Source: JALORV01 sp035429805 (lineage in GTDB: Bacteria > Pseudomonadota > Gammaproteobacteria > Burkholderiales > Burkholderiaceae_F). From it: a stretch of 52,643 bases of DNA. The notes below the pieces were generated by a model. The model did not search any database, was not told the DNA's origin, and saw nothing but the letters and a program-made list of their open reading frames with translations. How positions within the stretch are numbered: the first letter of the stretch is position 1; every line of letters starts with the position of its first letter. The translations under genes and the position numbers were made by a program. Positions 14,834 to 24,030 of the stretch are shown in pieces. The stretch is taken from positions 1-52,643 of the forward strand of contig DAOMFL010000017.1 of NCBI GenBank assembly GCA_035429805.1, read 5' to 3'.

Positions 14834-16555
14834 TTGGACGTGAAGATTCCCAACACCAGTGAAGAAGGGGCGGTCGTACCGCCACAACTGGTAACGACTG
14901 CTGCTCCAGTGCTTGCGCTGTTTGGAGCGACCTTTGCAATCGGCGTTGCGATCGTGCTCTGGATCCTTCGACTCAGAGTCGGAGTGTTTGAACTCGAGGC
15001 ACTGCCGATCTATTTTTCTCTGTTCGTCCTGCAGGACTACTGGCCTGCCGTCGCAGGCCTTCTGGTCGTCGCTCTTGCGTTGCTGAGGCCGGTGCAATCG
15101 GTCGCAGTCGGGCTGGTCAAGATCATTGGCGACAGGCCCTACCTGACCTCGGCCGTCGCTCTCGCCATGCTGGCACTGGGTGCCCGCTACGGATATCACG
15201 CTCATCCGTTGTCGATGGATGAATACTCACCGTACTTCCAGAGTCGCGTGTTCGTGGCGGGGCATCTCGCTGGGCGGTTCCCGGCGGAGTTGCTCGATTG
15301 GCTGGTACCGCCCGGCTTCCAGAACGTGTTCCTGACGGTCTCGCATACGACGGGGCAGGTCGCCTCGGTCTACATGCCGGGTTTCGCCTTGCTGTTGACC
15401 CCGTTCACGGCGGTCGGCGTGCCCTGGCTATGCAATCCGGTGCTGGGTGCGGCCTCGCTCATCGTGCTCCACCGACTTGCATTGGAATTGTTTGGCGATG
15501 TGCGGGTGGCGGGATTGGTCGTGTTGATGTCGGTCGCGTCTTCGGCCTTCTTTGTCAACGCGATGTCCTTCTACTCGATGACTGCCCACGCGCTGGCGAA
15601 TGGCTGCTTTGCCCTGCTTCTGCTGCGCCCGACGCCGAAGCGCTGCCTGCTGGCGGGAATCGTGGGTTCCCTGGCGCTCGTATTGCACAATCCACTGCCG
15701 CATACCCTCTTCGCGTTGCCGTGGCTGGCATGGCTGGCTGTGCGACGGGACAGGCTGCGCACGTTGCCTGCCATTGCCGCCGGTTACCTGCCGCTGTTTC
15801 TCCTCCTTGGCTTCGGGTGGACGCTGTTCAGCGCCGATCTGCGAACCGTTTCCGCGCCGATCGGCGCAGCCAATAGCGGCGCCATTGCGCAATGGACGGA
15901 GGGGCTGAGAACGTTTCTGAGTCTACCGACCAGGGACCTGCTGTTCGTGCGAGCCATCGGTCTTGCCAAACTGTGGATCTGGTCCGTTCCGGTGCTGCTG
16001 GTTGCGGCGATTGCGGGCGCCTGGGTGGGTCGGTCGGACCACCGCCTTCGCCTGCTCGCACTCAGTTGTCTGACGACATTGGTCGGCTTTCTCTTCGTGG
16101 TGTTCAGCCAGGGGCACGGCTGGGGCTTCCGCTATTTCCACTCCGCTTGGCTGTGTCTACCGTTGCTGGCGGCTGCGGTCGTGCGCCAATCAGCGACGGA
16201 ACGGCCCGATTCGCCGCACACGACATTCTCGTACGTTGCCGGCGTCGCCGTACTCTCGCTGGTTCTCCTGCTGCCACTGCAGGTATGGCAGGTGCATGGG
16301 TTCGTTGCCCGGCATCTCGATCAGATGCCGCGTGGCGGGGAGGGCACCCCGCGGCTGGTACTCATCAGGACTTCCATGGGCTATTACGCAGCCGACCTTG
16401 TGCAGAACGACCCGTTTCTTCGGGAACCGGTCATGCGCATGTTGTCGCACGGTCGGGCCGCGGACCAGGCCATGATCCAACGCAATTTCCCGGAGCTGTC
16501 CCGACTCTCGAGCAGCTACCGGGGCGACGTCTGGGGAACGGAAGGCCGCAATTAG
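14834..16555 (+). CDS. GT-C family membrane glycosyltransferase-like protein
   Basis: 573 residues, polytopic inner-membrane protein with about ten or more hydrophobic segments. The first periplasmic loop carries an acidic motif (PLSMDEYSPYFQSR), as in GT-C (GT39/ArnT-like) enzymes that use polyprenyl-phosphate sugars in the periplasm. The C-terminal ~90 residues are soluble. TTG at 14834 is chosen because AGGA lies 8 bases upstream; GTG at 14840 is possible. It is the only + strand gene of the glycan locus and converges with the methyltransferase at 16582. The acceptor could be pilin or a lipid-linked glycan; the sequence does not tell. Confidence 0.7.
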   Translation: MDVKIPNTSEEGAVVPPQLVTTAAPVLALFGATFAIGVAIVLWILRLRVGVFELEALPIYFSLFVLQDYWPAVAGLLVVALALLRPVQSVAVGLVKIIGDRPYLTSAVALAMLALGARYGYHAHPLSMDEYSPYFQSRVFVAGHLAGRFPAELLDWLVPPGFQNVFLTVSHTTGQVASVYMPGFALLLTPFTAVGVPWLCNPVLGAASLIVLHRLALELFGDVRVAGLVVLMSVASSAFFVNAMSFYSMTAHALANGCFALLLLRPTPKRCLLAGIVGSLALVLHNPLPHTLFALPWLAWLAVRRDRLRTLPAIAAGYLPLFLLLGFGWTLFSADLRTVSAPIGAANSGAIAQWTEGLRTFLSLPTRDLLFVRAIGLAKLWIWSVPVLLVAAIAGAWVGRSDHRLRLLALSCLTTLVGFLFVVFSQGHGWGFRYFHSAWLCLPLLAAAVVRQSATERPDSPHTTFSYVAGVAVLSLVLLLPLQVWQVHGFVARHLDQMPRGGEGTPRLVLIRTSMGYYAADLVQNDPFLREPVMRMLSHGRAADQAMIQRNFPELSRLSSSYRGDVWGTEGRN

Positions 16556-16581
16556 CTGGTGCTAACGGATTCTGGATCGGT

Positions 16582-17562
16582 TCACTTTTGCGAGTCGGAG
16601 CCCGCGTAGTAGGCGATCATCTCGCGCGCCGAAATGGCCTGATCGTGGCTGCGTTGGCCGATGAAGTAGAACCCTCCGCTCGCATCGAAAGCCGATTGAC
16701 GCCTGGCCAGAATCGGATCGAGCAGGGTCAGCCACCCGAGCGTGATGCGCGTCAGTGCCTTGATGCAGCGGCGCAGCCAGAGGCGACCGGTCCACGACAA
16801 CAGAAAATACTCCACGCTCCAGATAAGCACGCTTGCTGGCCCCGTCGCGACGCCGCTGTCCAGCTCAACGAAATTTCGGAACAACCAGCGGTGTCCGGAC
16901 CGGGTAAAGCGGGTGAAATCGAACTCTCCCATGTGCACCTGTTGCATGAACGGCGTCGTCGCATAGATCACTCCACCGGGCCGCAGGACGCGGTGCATCT
17001 CGTCCACGCAGCGTTGGGGCTCGAGTACGTGCTCGAGCACTGCCTGGCAGACGATCATGTCAAAGCTGCCATCGTCGAACGGCAAGTCGGAGGCATCGCA
17101 GACGATCCGGGCGCTACCGGCCAGGGAGACATCCGTCTCGAGTATTGCCACGCCCTCGACAGCCGCGACGTCGAGGTACGCCGCCGAACCATCGCCCGAA
17201 CCGACAACCAGCACGCGCCGTTGATCGGGATCCATCGCGCGCAGCTCGGCCGCGAGCCATCGGTAATTCTTCTTCCGACCAACGTCCCGGCTCGGCGAGG
17301 GCAGCATGCGTCCGATCCGCTCGGCCAGCGAACCCGCCGCCTTGAACGTCGTGGTCGCGCGCCGCGAGAAGTCGCTCGCCCGGAAGATGCTCCTCCCGGG
17401 ATTGATCAGCACCGGGGTCCCGTCGATCACCGGGAAGCGGGCAGCACATCCCACTTGGTCGCAACTGGCCTGTTGCCCGGAAATCGCCAGTGAGCCGCCG
17501 TGACAGCACGGGCAACTCAGGCGAAGCAAGGGGTCCGTCGCTTCAATGAACCGTGCCGGCAT
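16582..17562 (-). CDS. SAM-dependent methyltransferase with zinc-ribbon-like N-terminus
   Basis: 326 residues. The N-terminal ~60 residues look like a Trm112-type zinc ribbon (CPCC ... CDQVGC ... FPVIDGTPVLINP). Then a class I Rossmann methyltransferase: motif I VLVVGSGDGSA, post-I ILETDVS, motif II/III DDGSFDMIVCQAVLEHV and RVLRPGGVIYATTPF. Likely methylates a sugar or lipid-linked intermediate. It overlaps the end of asnB by 20 bp and is last in that run. Confidence 0.82.
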   Translation of the reverse strand: MPARFIEATDPLLRLSCPCCHGGSLAISGQQASCDQVGCAARFPVIDGTPVLINPGRSIFRASDFSRRATTTFKAAGSLAERIGRMLPSPSRDVGRKKNYRWLAAELRAMDPDQRRVLVVGSGDGSAAYLDVAAVEGVAILETDVSLAGSARIVCDASDLPFDDGSFDMIVCQAVLEHVLEPQRCVDEMHRVLRPGGVIYATTPFMQQVHMGEFDFTRFTRSGHRWLFRNFVELDSGVATGPASVLIWSVEYFLLSWTGRLWLRRCIKALTRITLGWLTLLDPILARRQSAFDASGGFYFIGQRSHDQAISAREMIAYYAGSDSQK

Positions 17563-19534
17563 CGCTGTCGTCTCTCTCGTTCCTCTCGAGCCAGGCCTGG
17601 AACATCAGGATGCTCCACAAAAGGTATTGCCAGTTCCTTTGACCGCCGAGATGTTCTCGCCACTTGCGCTGGACTATTGCGGCGTCGAAGTACCCCTGCG
17701 ACAGCAGCCGCGACCTCTCGAGCAGGTCATCCGCCCATGGCCGCAATGGACCTCTCAGCCACTCGTCGATCGGCACACTGAAGCCCATCTTGGGCCGCTC
17801 GGTCAGCCTCTCGGGTACATAGCGTGAGAGCAGGCGCCTCATCGGCAGCTTGCCACGCGACTCAGTCGCCTTGAGCGTCGATGGCAGCGACCACGCAAAC
17901 TCGACGATCCTGTGGTCGAGAAGTGGCACGCGTGTTTCGAGGCTGACGCCCATTGCCGCGCGGTCGACCTTGACCAGGATGTCGTCCGGCAGGTACGTGG
18001 TCGAGTCGAGCATCATGGCCTGCGAAAAGAAATCCCCGGGTCCCTGGTCGGCGCTGCCGGGTCCGGCGAGACTCGCAATCGATTCGTCCGGCACGACCTG
18101 CTCGCCGGGCGGGACGAAGGACAGCAGGGACCGGTACAGATCCATCGGTGTGCTGGCCGCCAGGAAACGGCGTCCCTTGTGCAGGTCGTCGCCCAGCAGG
18201 GGTCGCTGGAACTGCGACGGCAGCAGCCGCTGCACGGCCCGCGACAGCGTTGTCCACGTGGCGGGTGACGCGGACGAGACAGCCCGCGCCAGGGCGCTCC
18301 TTGCGGGACGCGGTATGCGGCTGATCAGTCGCCAGAGCGAGTGACTCAGGAAATAGCGCGAGTACCCGCAGAAGAGCTCGTCACCGCCGTCACCGGAGAG
18401 CGCCACCGTGACGTGCTGCCGTGCAAGTTTCGCCACCAGAAATGTCGGAATCTGCGAGCTGTCGGCCAGCGGTTCGGAGTAGACATCCGGCAGCGTGGGC
18501 ACCAGGGCGAGCGCGTCGTCCGCCGTCACGATCAGCTCGGTGTGCTCCGTGCCCAGGTGTTCGGCAATGCGCCGCGCGAACGGCGATTCGTCGAACCGGG
18601 CTTCCTGGAATCCAACCGAGAAGGTCCGTACCGGGCGACGACTCAGACCCTGCATCTGCGCGACCACCAGCGAGGAATCGATGCCTCCCGACAGGAATGC
18701 GCCAAGCGGAACATCCGCGAGCATTTGCCCCGACAATGTCGCCTGCAGCAGCTCGCCCAGCCGGTCCGCCGCATCGTCCATTGATCCGTCGAACGGGTCG
18801 GCCGCGGCGCGCCTCGCCAAGTCCGCCAGCGACCAGTACGCCCGTAGCCGCGCCGCGCCCGGGCCCTGGTCAATCCGGTCGCCGTCTACCTCGATCAGCG
18901 TCCCCGGCGGCAGTCGGCGGAGGCCCGCATAGATGGACTCGGGCCCCGTGACGTAGCCGCAGTCAATGTAGCGAGCCAGTGCAGTGCGATCGATCCGATG
19001 CTCAAAGGCGGGGTGTACCCGTAACGCGGCCGGTTCCGACCCGAAGAGCAGCGTGCCGCGCTGCCAGCCGTAGTACAGCGGCTTCTCGCCCATCCGGTCC
19101 CGGACCAGCGTCAGGCGGCGTTCGGTTCGGTCCCAGAGCGCAATGGCGAACATGCCGACGCTGAGTCGCAGCGTGTCGTCGAGCCCGTTGGCGTCGATCA
19201 TCGCCAGCAACGTCTCGGTGTCCGAGTGACCGCGCCATGATGGCGCGCGACCGGAGCGCTGGAGCGAGTCGCGCAGTTCGAGGTGATTGTAGATCTCGCC
19301 GTTGTACGCGATGACGTAGCGGCCACTCGGTGAGGTCATCGGCTGGTGACCCGCCGGCGAAAGGTCCAGTACGGACAGCCGACGATGGGCGAGCACGATG
19401 CCCGCTGTCGCATCGCACCACACACCGTGGTCGTCTGGCCCGCGCCGCGCGATGGCGGAGGCCATGCGCTCGCCCACTGCCACGGCGGCCGGCGAAAGCG
19501 GCCTCGACTCCAGAAATCCTGCAATTCCGCACAT
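17543..19534 (-). CDS. asnB: Asparagine synthase-like glutamine amidotransferase
   Basis: 663 residues. It has the class II glutaminase domain with nucleophile Cys2 (MCGIAGFLESR), RRLSVLDLSPAGHQPM and NGEIYNHLELR. The ATP-pyrophosphatase domain follows, with PP-loop FLSGGIDSSLV near residue 280 and LSGDGGDELFCGYSRY. AsnB enzymes make Asn from Asp; copies inside glycan clusters often amidate uronic acid sugars (WbpS-like), which is the likelier role here. Its ATG overlaps the stop of the upstream glycosyltransferase (ATGA). Confidence 0.88.
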   Translation of the reverse strand: MCGIAGFLESRPLSPAAVAVGERMASAIARRGPDDHGVWCDATAGIVLAHRRLSVLDLSPAGHQPMTSPSGRYVIAYNGEIYNHLELRDSLQRSGRAPSWRGHSDTETLLAMIDANGLDDTLRLSVGMFAIALWDRTERRLTLVRDRMGEKPLYYGWQRGTLLFGSEPAALRVHPAFEHRIDRTALARYIDCGYVTGPESIYAGLRRLPPGTLIEVDGDRIDQGPGAARLRAYWSLADLARRAAADPFDGSMDDAADRLGELLQATLSGQMLADVPLGAFLSGGIDSSLVVAQMQGLSRRPVRTFSVGFQEARFDESPFARRIAEHLGTEHTELIVTADDALALVPTLPDVYSEPLADSSQIPTFLVAKLARQHVTVALSGDGGDELFCGYSRYFLSHSLWRLISRIPRPARSALARAVSSASPATWTTLSRAVQRLLPSQFQRPLLGDDLHKGRRFLAASTPMDLYRSLLSFVPPGEQVVPDESIASLAGPGSADQGPGDFFSQAMMLDSTTYLPDDILVKVDRAAMGVSLETRVPLLDHRIVEFAWSLPSTLKATESRGKLPMRRLLSRYVPERLTERPKMGFSVPIDEWLRGPLRPWADDLLERSRLLSQGYFDAAIVQRKWREHLGGQRNWQYLLWSILMFQAWLERNERDDSDAGTVH

Positions 19535-20712
19535 CAGCGAGCCGCGCCCCCGAGCTGGCGGTAGACCTGCGCGTAGCGCTCCGTGCTCGTCCGCTGATCA
19601 TAGTGGCGCGCCACTCGATCACGAGCGGCACGGCCGAGGCGGCCGCGTTCCGCGCTGTCCATCGACAACAGGTCGACCCAGGCCGTGTAGAGCGCCCGGG
19701 GGTCACGTCGTGCGACGACGCGCCCGGTGTCGCCGATGATCAGCTTCGCATCGCCGGCATCCGTGGCCACGCATGGGACCTCGCAGGCCATGGCCTCACA
19801 GAGCACGTTCGGGAAGCCCTCACCCCAGGCCGACGACGAGGTCGCCAGGTCGAGTGCGGCGCAGATGCGTGGCACGTCGTGGCGCTCGCCCAGCAGGTGC
19901 ACACCGTCGTCGATCTGGTGTTGGCGGAGGAGCGCTGCGACTTCCGGCTCCCGGGCATCCATGCGCTGCCCGGCAAGCACGAAATGCACGTCTGGTCGGC
20001 TCAGACGCAATGCTCGAACTGCCGCGAAAAAGGTCTGGTGGTCCTTCTGCGGATGAAGCCGTGCGATGAGACCAACCAGCAGCGAGCCGGCGGGCAGGCC
20101 CAATTCGTCGCGAACCTGCCGGCGGGCCTCCGCGTCTGGTCGGAATCGCGCGAGATCGACGCCGTTGCAGATGACCGTCATGCGGTTGGCGTCGTAGCCC
20201 AGTCCGCGATGGACCTCAGCAACGCTTGCTGCGCAGCAGATGATCCGTGCAGGAATGGTTGCCGAGAGGGCGGCGCAGATCCGCACGATCACGCGGGTCA
20301 GCGGGTGGGACTCGCTCGGCGACAGGTCGGCCGCCCGCAGGTTCCATACCACGTTTCGCTGACCAACCAGACGGGCGGCCAAGCCGCCCACGAGATCCGA
20401 CTGGTACAGCCAGGTCTGGACAACGTCCGGGCGTAGAGTCCTCAGTTGCCGCGCCAGCTGTACCGTGACCAGGGGATTGGGGATCCGTGCGGACGTTCCG
20501 AGCGCCGTCACGGGAATGCCGGATGACTCGAGCCGTGGCGCGAGCGCACCGCGATCGAGCAGGCACACGACGTTCTGGTCGAACTCCTCGCGCAAATCCG
20601 TGGCCAGTCGGACCAGCATCGACTCCGCCCCGCCGGTGGCGAGGTTGTTGATGACATGTGTGATGCGGAGCCGCGAGCGCACGTTAGTCGGCCCCGCATT
20701 GTGACTGATCAT
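19534..20712 (-). CDS. Glycosyltransferase family 4
   Basis: About 392 residues, GT-B fold, cytoplasmic. N-terminal acceptor domain has HVINNLATGGAESMLVRLA. The C-terminal nucleotide-sugar domain shows GLIARLHPQKDHQTF and the E-x7-E motif in WGEGFPNVLCEAMACEVPCVATD. ATG at 20712 has GGGA about 8 bases upstream; a GTG at 20733 has none. Transfers a sugar from an NDP donor to a growing lipid-linked glycan; specificity unknown. Coupled to asnB by ATGA. Confidence 0.87.
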   Translation of the reverse strand: MISHNAGPTNVRSRLRITHVINNLATGGAESMLVRLATDLREEFDQNVVCLLDRGALAPRLESSGIPVTALGTSARIPNPLVTVQLARQLRTLRPDVVQTWLYQSDLVGGLAARLVGQRNVVWNLRAADLSPSESHPLTRVIVRICAALSATIPARIICCAASVAEVHRGLGYDANRMTVICNGVDLARFRPDAEARRQVRDELGLPAGSLLVGLIARLHPQKDHQTFFAAVRALRLSRPDVHFVLAGQRMDAREPEVAALLRQHQIDDGVHLLGERHDVPRICAALDLATSSSAWGEGFPNVLCEAMACEVPCVATDAGDAKLIIGDTGRVVARRDPRALYTAWVDLLSMDSAERGRLGRAARDRVARHYDQRTSTERYAQVYRQLGGAAR

Positions 20713-20828
20713 CAGGTCCCAAGGTGCTGCCACGGGATACCCCCGCCGAAGCCATTATGCGACTGGATCGCGCTCAGGCCGGCATTGCTCCGCACGATCG
20801 TCATTGCACGCGGGACGCACAAGTCAAA

Positions 20829-21572
20829 CTATCCAACCTGCGGCTTGGCGAAGACCGCCATCATGTGGGGATCTGTCCTTCGATGGAGCAGGGATCTTGC
20901 GGCGCGGTTAAACAGCCAGCCGTACCACCAGTGGTCTGACCAGTGGCCGATCCACGTCCGTTCGTGCGCCAAACCGCCCTCAGTCATGACGGCCTGCAGC
21001 CCCTCAGAGGTCCAGCTTCGCACGTGCTGCCACTTATGGAATACGGCCCCGCACTCGGGACAGAACTGCATCTCCTGCTGCAGATCCTCCGCGTGCGGAG
21101 TCGTGACGATGAGGCGACCGCCCGGTTTCAGCAGGCGGCGAGTCTCCCGAATCGTTTCATGCAACCGGTCGTCGTCCAGGTGCTCGACGACCTCCAGGAG
21201 CAGGATCGCGTCGAAGGAGGCCGGGGGCAACGAACTCGGCAGGCAACTCGCATGCACCACTCCCTCAAAACCCGATTCGCCGGCGCAGCGGGCCTGCAGC
21301 GCGGCGACGGAGTCCGCAGAGAAGTCGAGGCCGGTATAACGCCAATTTAGGCCGGTACCCCTGATGTGGTCCCACATGTAACCAGGTCCGCATCCGAAAT
21401 CCAGCAGGCGCAGCGCCTTTGACCCACGGAGGGCGGCTCGCTTGAGTACGAACCTGCCGTAGACTTTCGAAAAATACAGGTCGTTGACCACCCGGCTGCG
21501 GGAGTAGAAGTTCCAGAGCCGTGCGACCTTGTCGTCGGTCCAGACGATCGAATGCTCAAGGTCCTTGGTCAT
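20829..21572 (-). CDS. SAM-dependent methyltransferase (class I)
   Basis: 247 residues. Rossmann motif I LLDFGCGPGYMWDH, acidic strand 2 YTGLDFSAD, and LLLEVVEHLDDDRLHE plus LLKPGGRLIVTTPH identify a Methyltransf_11/UbiE-like enzyme. A CPEC ... H pair (about 165-175) may bind metal. It starts with an ATG that overlaps the flippase stop (ATGA); the open frame continues far upstream but there it is antisense/shifted sequence of the flippase. Probably methylates a glycan intermediate. Confidence 0.85.
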   Translation of the reverse strand: MTKDLEHSIVWTDDKVARLWNFYSRSRVVNDLYFSKVYGRFVLKRAALRGSKALRLLDFGCGPGYMWDHIRGTGLNWRYTGLDFSADSVAALQARCAGESGFEGVVHASCLPSSLPPASFDAILLLEVVEHLDDDRLHETIRETRRLLKPGGRLIVTTPHAEDLQQEMQFCPECGAVFHKWQHVRSWTSEGLQAVMTEGGLAHERTWIGHWSDHWWYGWLFNRAARSLLHRRTDPHMMAVFAKPQVG

Positions 21573-22846
21573 ATCGAGCTGCCTGACATGATTCCATCGC
21601 TGACGGCGAGTGCGAGCGCAATTATCGCTGCCGCCGCGATAGCTGCACACTGAACCGCGCTTACCATTGGCCGCGCCCGCGCGATGAGAGCGATGTCCGC
21701 TGTCCGCAGCACCAGCACAATGACGGCACCGCCGACGATTCCGGCCCGCGAGATGAGAACGGGCGCGAGAACCAGCGCCGCGAAGAGGCTGACAGTGTAG
21801 GGCCGGTACAGGTCGAATTGACCCCGTGCCCGCAAGGTCACGGCACTCCACTGGGCACCAATGTTCAGCGCCAGACAGGCGAGCAGCAGCCTGAAGGCCA
21901 GCACCTCCGACGGGCTCGATCGGGCAACAAACATTTTCAGCACGTCGTGTGCAAAGAGCGCGCCAGTAACGATACCGGCCGCGGCGAACACGAAGAATGC
22001 GTCCATCAACAGCAGGTGTGGACTCGATCTGCGGGCAACCCCGAAGCCTGGTTCGGTGGAACGGGTCTCGTCGTTCAGGAACAGGTTGGCCACCATGCCG
22101 CCCAATGCGCTGGCACGGCCGGTCAGTTCCGACAGCGGCGTGTAGAGTCCGAGCGCGAACGGCCCCGCGTGGATTGCCAGGGCACCCTTGTCGAGGAAGC
22201 CGGAAACTGCGGTCACAAGGTGGGACCTGATGCCCTGCGACGCCAGCCGCCTGGTCAGGCCATCGCCGCGCAGGGAAGGTGCCACGAGCAGGCCACGGGT
22301 CGCCAGGACAGCAAGAATGATGAGCGGAGCGGCGAGCATCGCCCACGCCGTGTGCCTCGCATCGCCGTCGTGCGCGGCAAGGGCCGCGCCGAGAACCAGC
22401 GCAATCGACCAGGCGATCGAATGCAGTGCGACAGCAAGATGGGGCCCGCCGGATGCCTCGATGCGAGCGTGTCCGGGGCCGAGGGCCAGCAGGCAGAAGC
22501 AGGTGGCGGCCAGCGGCAGGGCCTCGGCCCATGAGAGATCCAGCAGGAAGTGCCCCGCGAACGCGACGCCGGCCGCCACCGTCGCGCCAAACAGCAACGC
22601 GATGGCCGCGAGCTGGCGAATCGGGCCTGGCTCGTTCGCGTTGTTGGTCGCGGTGACGACCACGACCTGCCTTACGCCATCGAGGGCCAACGCGAAGGAC
22701 ACGACTGCGAGGTAGAGCCCGAAGCGACCGACCCCTTCGACCGGCAGCGTCCTGCTCAACCAGGCAAATGCGCCAAGCGTCGCTCCAGCCTGCAAGGTGG
22801 CCGCCGCGCCGGCGACGGTCAGCATGACCAGGGTGCGGCGGTTCAC
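21569..22846 (-). CDS. Polysaccharide/oligosaccharide flippase-like membrane protein
   Basis: About 425 residues with ~12 hydrophobic segments and short loops, like MVF/Wzx-type flippases that move lipid-linked glycans across the inner membrane. The N-terminus RRTLVMLTVAGAAATLQAGATLGAFAW fits. GTG at 22846 overlaps the stop of the preceding glycosyltransferase (GTGA), in keeping with the overlaps throughout this operon. Substrate unknown; the neighbours suggest the glycan assembled by this locus. Confidence 0.75.
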   Translation of the reverse strand: MNRRTLVMLTVAGAAATLQAGATLGAFAWLSRTLPVEGVGRFGLYLAVVSFALALDGVRQVVVVTATNNANEPGPIRQLAAIALLFGATVAAGVAFAGHFLLDLSWAEALPLAATCFCLLALGPGHARIEASGGPHLAVALHSIAWSIALVLGAALAAHDGDARHTAWAMLAAPLIILAVLATRGLLVAPSLRGDGLTRRLASQGIRSHLVTAVSGFLDKGALAIHAGPFALGLYTPLSELTGRASALGGMVANLFLNDETRSTEPGFGVARRSSPHLLLMDAFFVFAAAGIVTGALFAHDVLKMFVARSSPSEVLAFRLLLACLALNIGAQWSAVTLRARGQFDLYRPYTVSLFAALVLAPVLISRAGIVGGAVIVLVLRTADIALIARARPMVSAVQCAAIAAAAIIALALAVSDGIMSGSSI

Positions 22847-24030
22847 GACGGCCGGTACTTGCGGTCTGGCAGCAGCATGGCGAGATACTCGCCTGCACAA
22901 TGGTCCCAGGACCAGAGGGATGCCGCCTGGCGGGCGCGTCCGCGCCGCGATGAGTCACCCGACCCCAGGCGAATGGTCCTACGCAGCGATGCGTCCCACC
23001 GCTCGACGTCGGTCCGGGCGGGGGTGGAGGGCAGTTCCTCGACCTCTATCAGTCCTGTGGCGCCCGGGCAGGCGTTTCGCACTTCGTGGGTCGAGAGTAC
23101 GGCAGTGCCGCACGCGAGCGCCTCCTGCACGACGAGCGGGAATCCCTCGCCCGAGCTCGGCAGCACCAGCACGTCCGCGGCCGCCAGCGCCTGCGCAAGA
23201 TCCGGCTGCGACAGTCGGCCGAGACAGACGACATTGCCGAGGCGCCAGAGACCGGGATCGTCAGGCCCCCAGCCAGCGAACAGCCATTTGACGTCGCGTG
23301 TATGAGCCACCAGCTCGCGCAGGAAATGCAGGCCCTTTTTGCGCACGAAGCGGCCGGCGAAGATCGCGACGGGCTCGTCCGTACCGAGGCCCAGCCGGGC
23401 GCGCGACTCTCGCCGGCGATGCTCGTCGGCGAACGCGAAAATGTCGTTGTCGAGCCCGTTGAAGACCAGTGAGCCACGCGTCCCCGGGGCATCCGCGCTG
23501 CCAAAAAACCGACGAACGTTCGCACTGACGAACGCGACATGGGAGGCAAGACGCATGGCCGGCCAGGCCAGAGTCTTGGCGCCCAGCGTGTATAGCGTCG
23601 TTGCCAGTCGGCTCGGCAGGCGAAGTGACCCCATGTGCTGTGTAAGAACGACCCGCTTTCGGCGAATCCGTCCGATCAGCAGTGCCAGCAGGCTGCCGAT
23701 ATAGAGGTGCTCATGGACATGCACCGCGCGCGCCCGGCCGATCACTCGCCAGAGCGTCGGGATTGCCATCGGCGTCCAGAGTGGATACGGGAGCTGGGTG
23801 ACGCGCTCGACGATGTTGCTCGCGCGAACTGGATATGTGCTCAAGCCCGGCTTCGTCGGAGGTGGTGCATCGGTCGCGCTTGCAAACCACTTTACCGTGA
23901 ACCCGGACGCGAGATACTCGTCGACGAGTCGTGCAGCAACGAGTTCGATCCCGCCGCCGTGTGACGGGTAGAAGTGGGTGACGACTACAATATCCGGCCC
24001 GGTCCCGGTTGACGTCTCGGCTGTACTCAT
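22843..24030 (-). CDS. Glycosyltransferase family 4
   Basis: 395 residues, GT-B. Begins MSTAETSTGTGPDIVVVTHFYP with the acceptor-side glycine motif HGGGIELVAARLVDEYL. The donor domain has AIFAGRFVRKKGLHFL and the E-x7-E motif in GEGFPLVVQEALACGTAVLS. The ATG at 24030 overlaps the stop of the upstream GT2 gene (ATGA). Probably adds one sugar to a lipid-linked oligosaccharide. Confidence 0.87.
   Translation of the reverse strand: MSTAETSTGTGPDIVVVTHFYPSHGGGIELVAARLVDEYLASGFTVKWFASATDAPPPTKPGLSTYPVRASNIVERVTQLPYPLWTPMAIPTLWRVIGRARAVHVHEHLYIGSLLALLIGRIRRKRVVLTQHMGSLRLPSRLATTLYTLGAKTLAWPAMRLASHVAFVSANVRRFFGSADAPGTRGSLVFNGLDNDIFAFADEHRRRESRARLGLGTDEPVAIFAGRFVRKKGLHFLRELVAHTRDVKWLFAGWGPDDPGLWRLGNVVCLGRLSQPDLAQALAAADVLVLPSSGEGFPLVVQEALACGTAVLSTHEVRNACPGATGLIEVEELPSTPARTDVERWDASLRRTIRLGSGDSSRRGRARQAASLWSWDHCAGEYLAMLLPDRKYRPS

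Noticed and set aside
20829..22958. A single ~709-residue protein ending in the methyltransferase
   Set aside because: The upstream part is an out-of-frame reading of the flippase gene; the methyltransferase starts at 21572 with an ATGA overlap.
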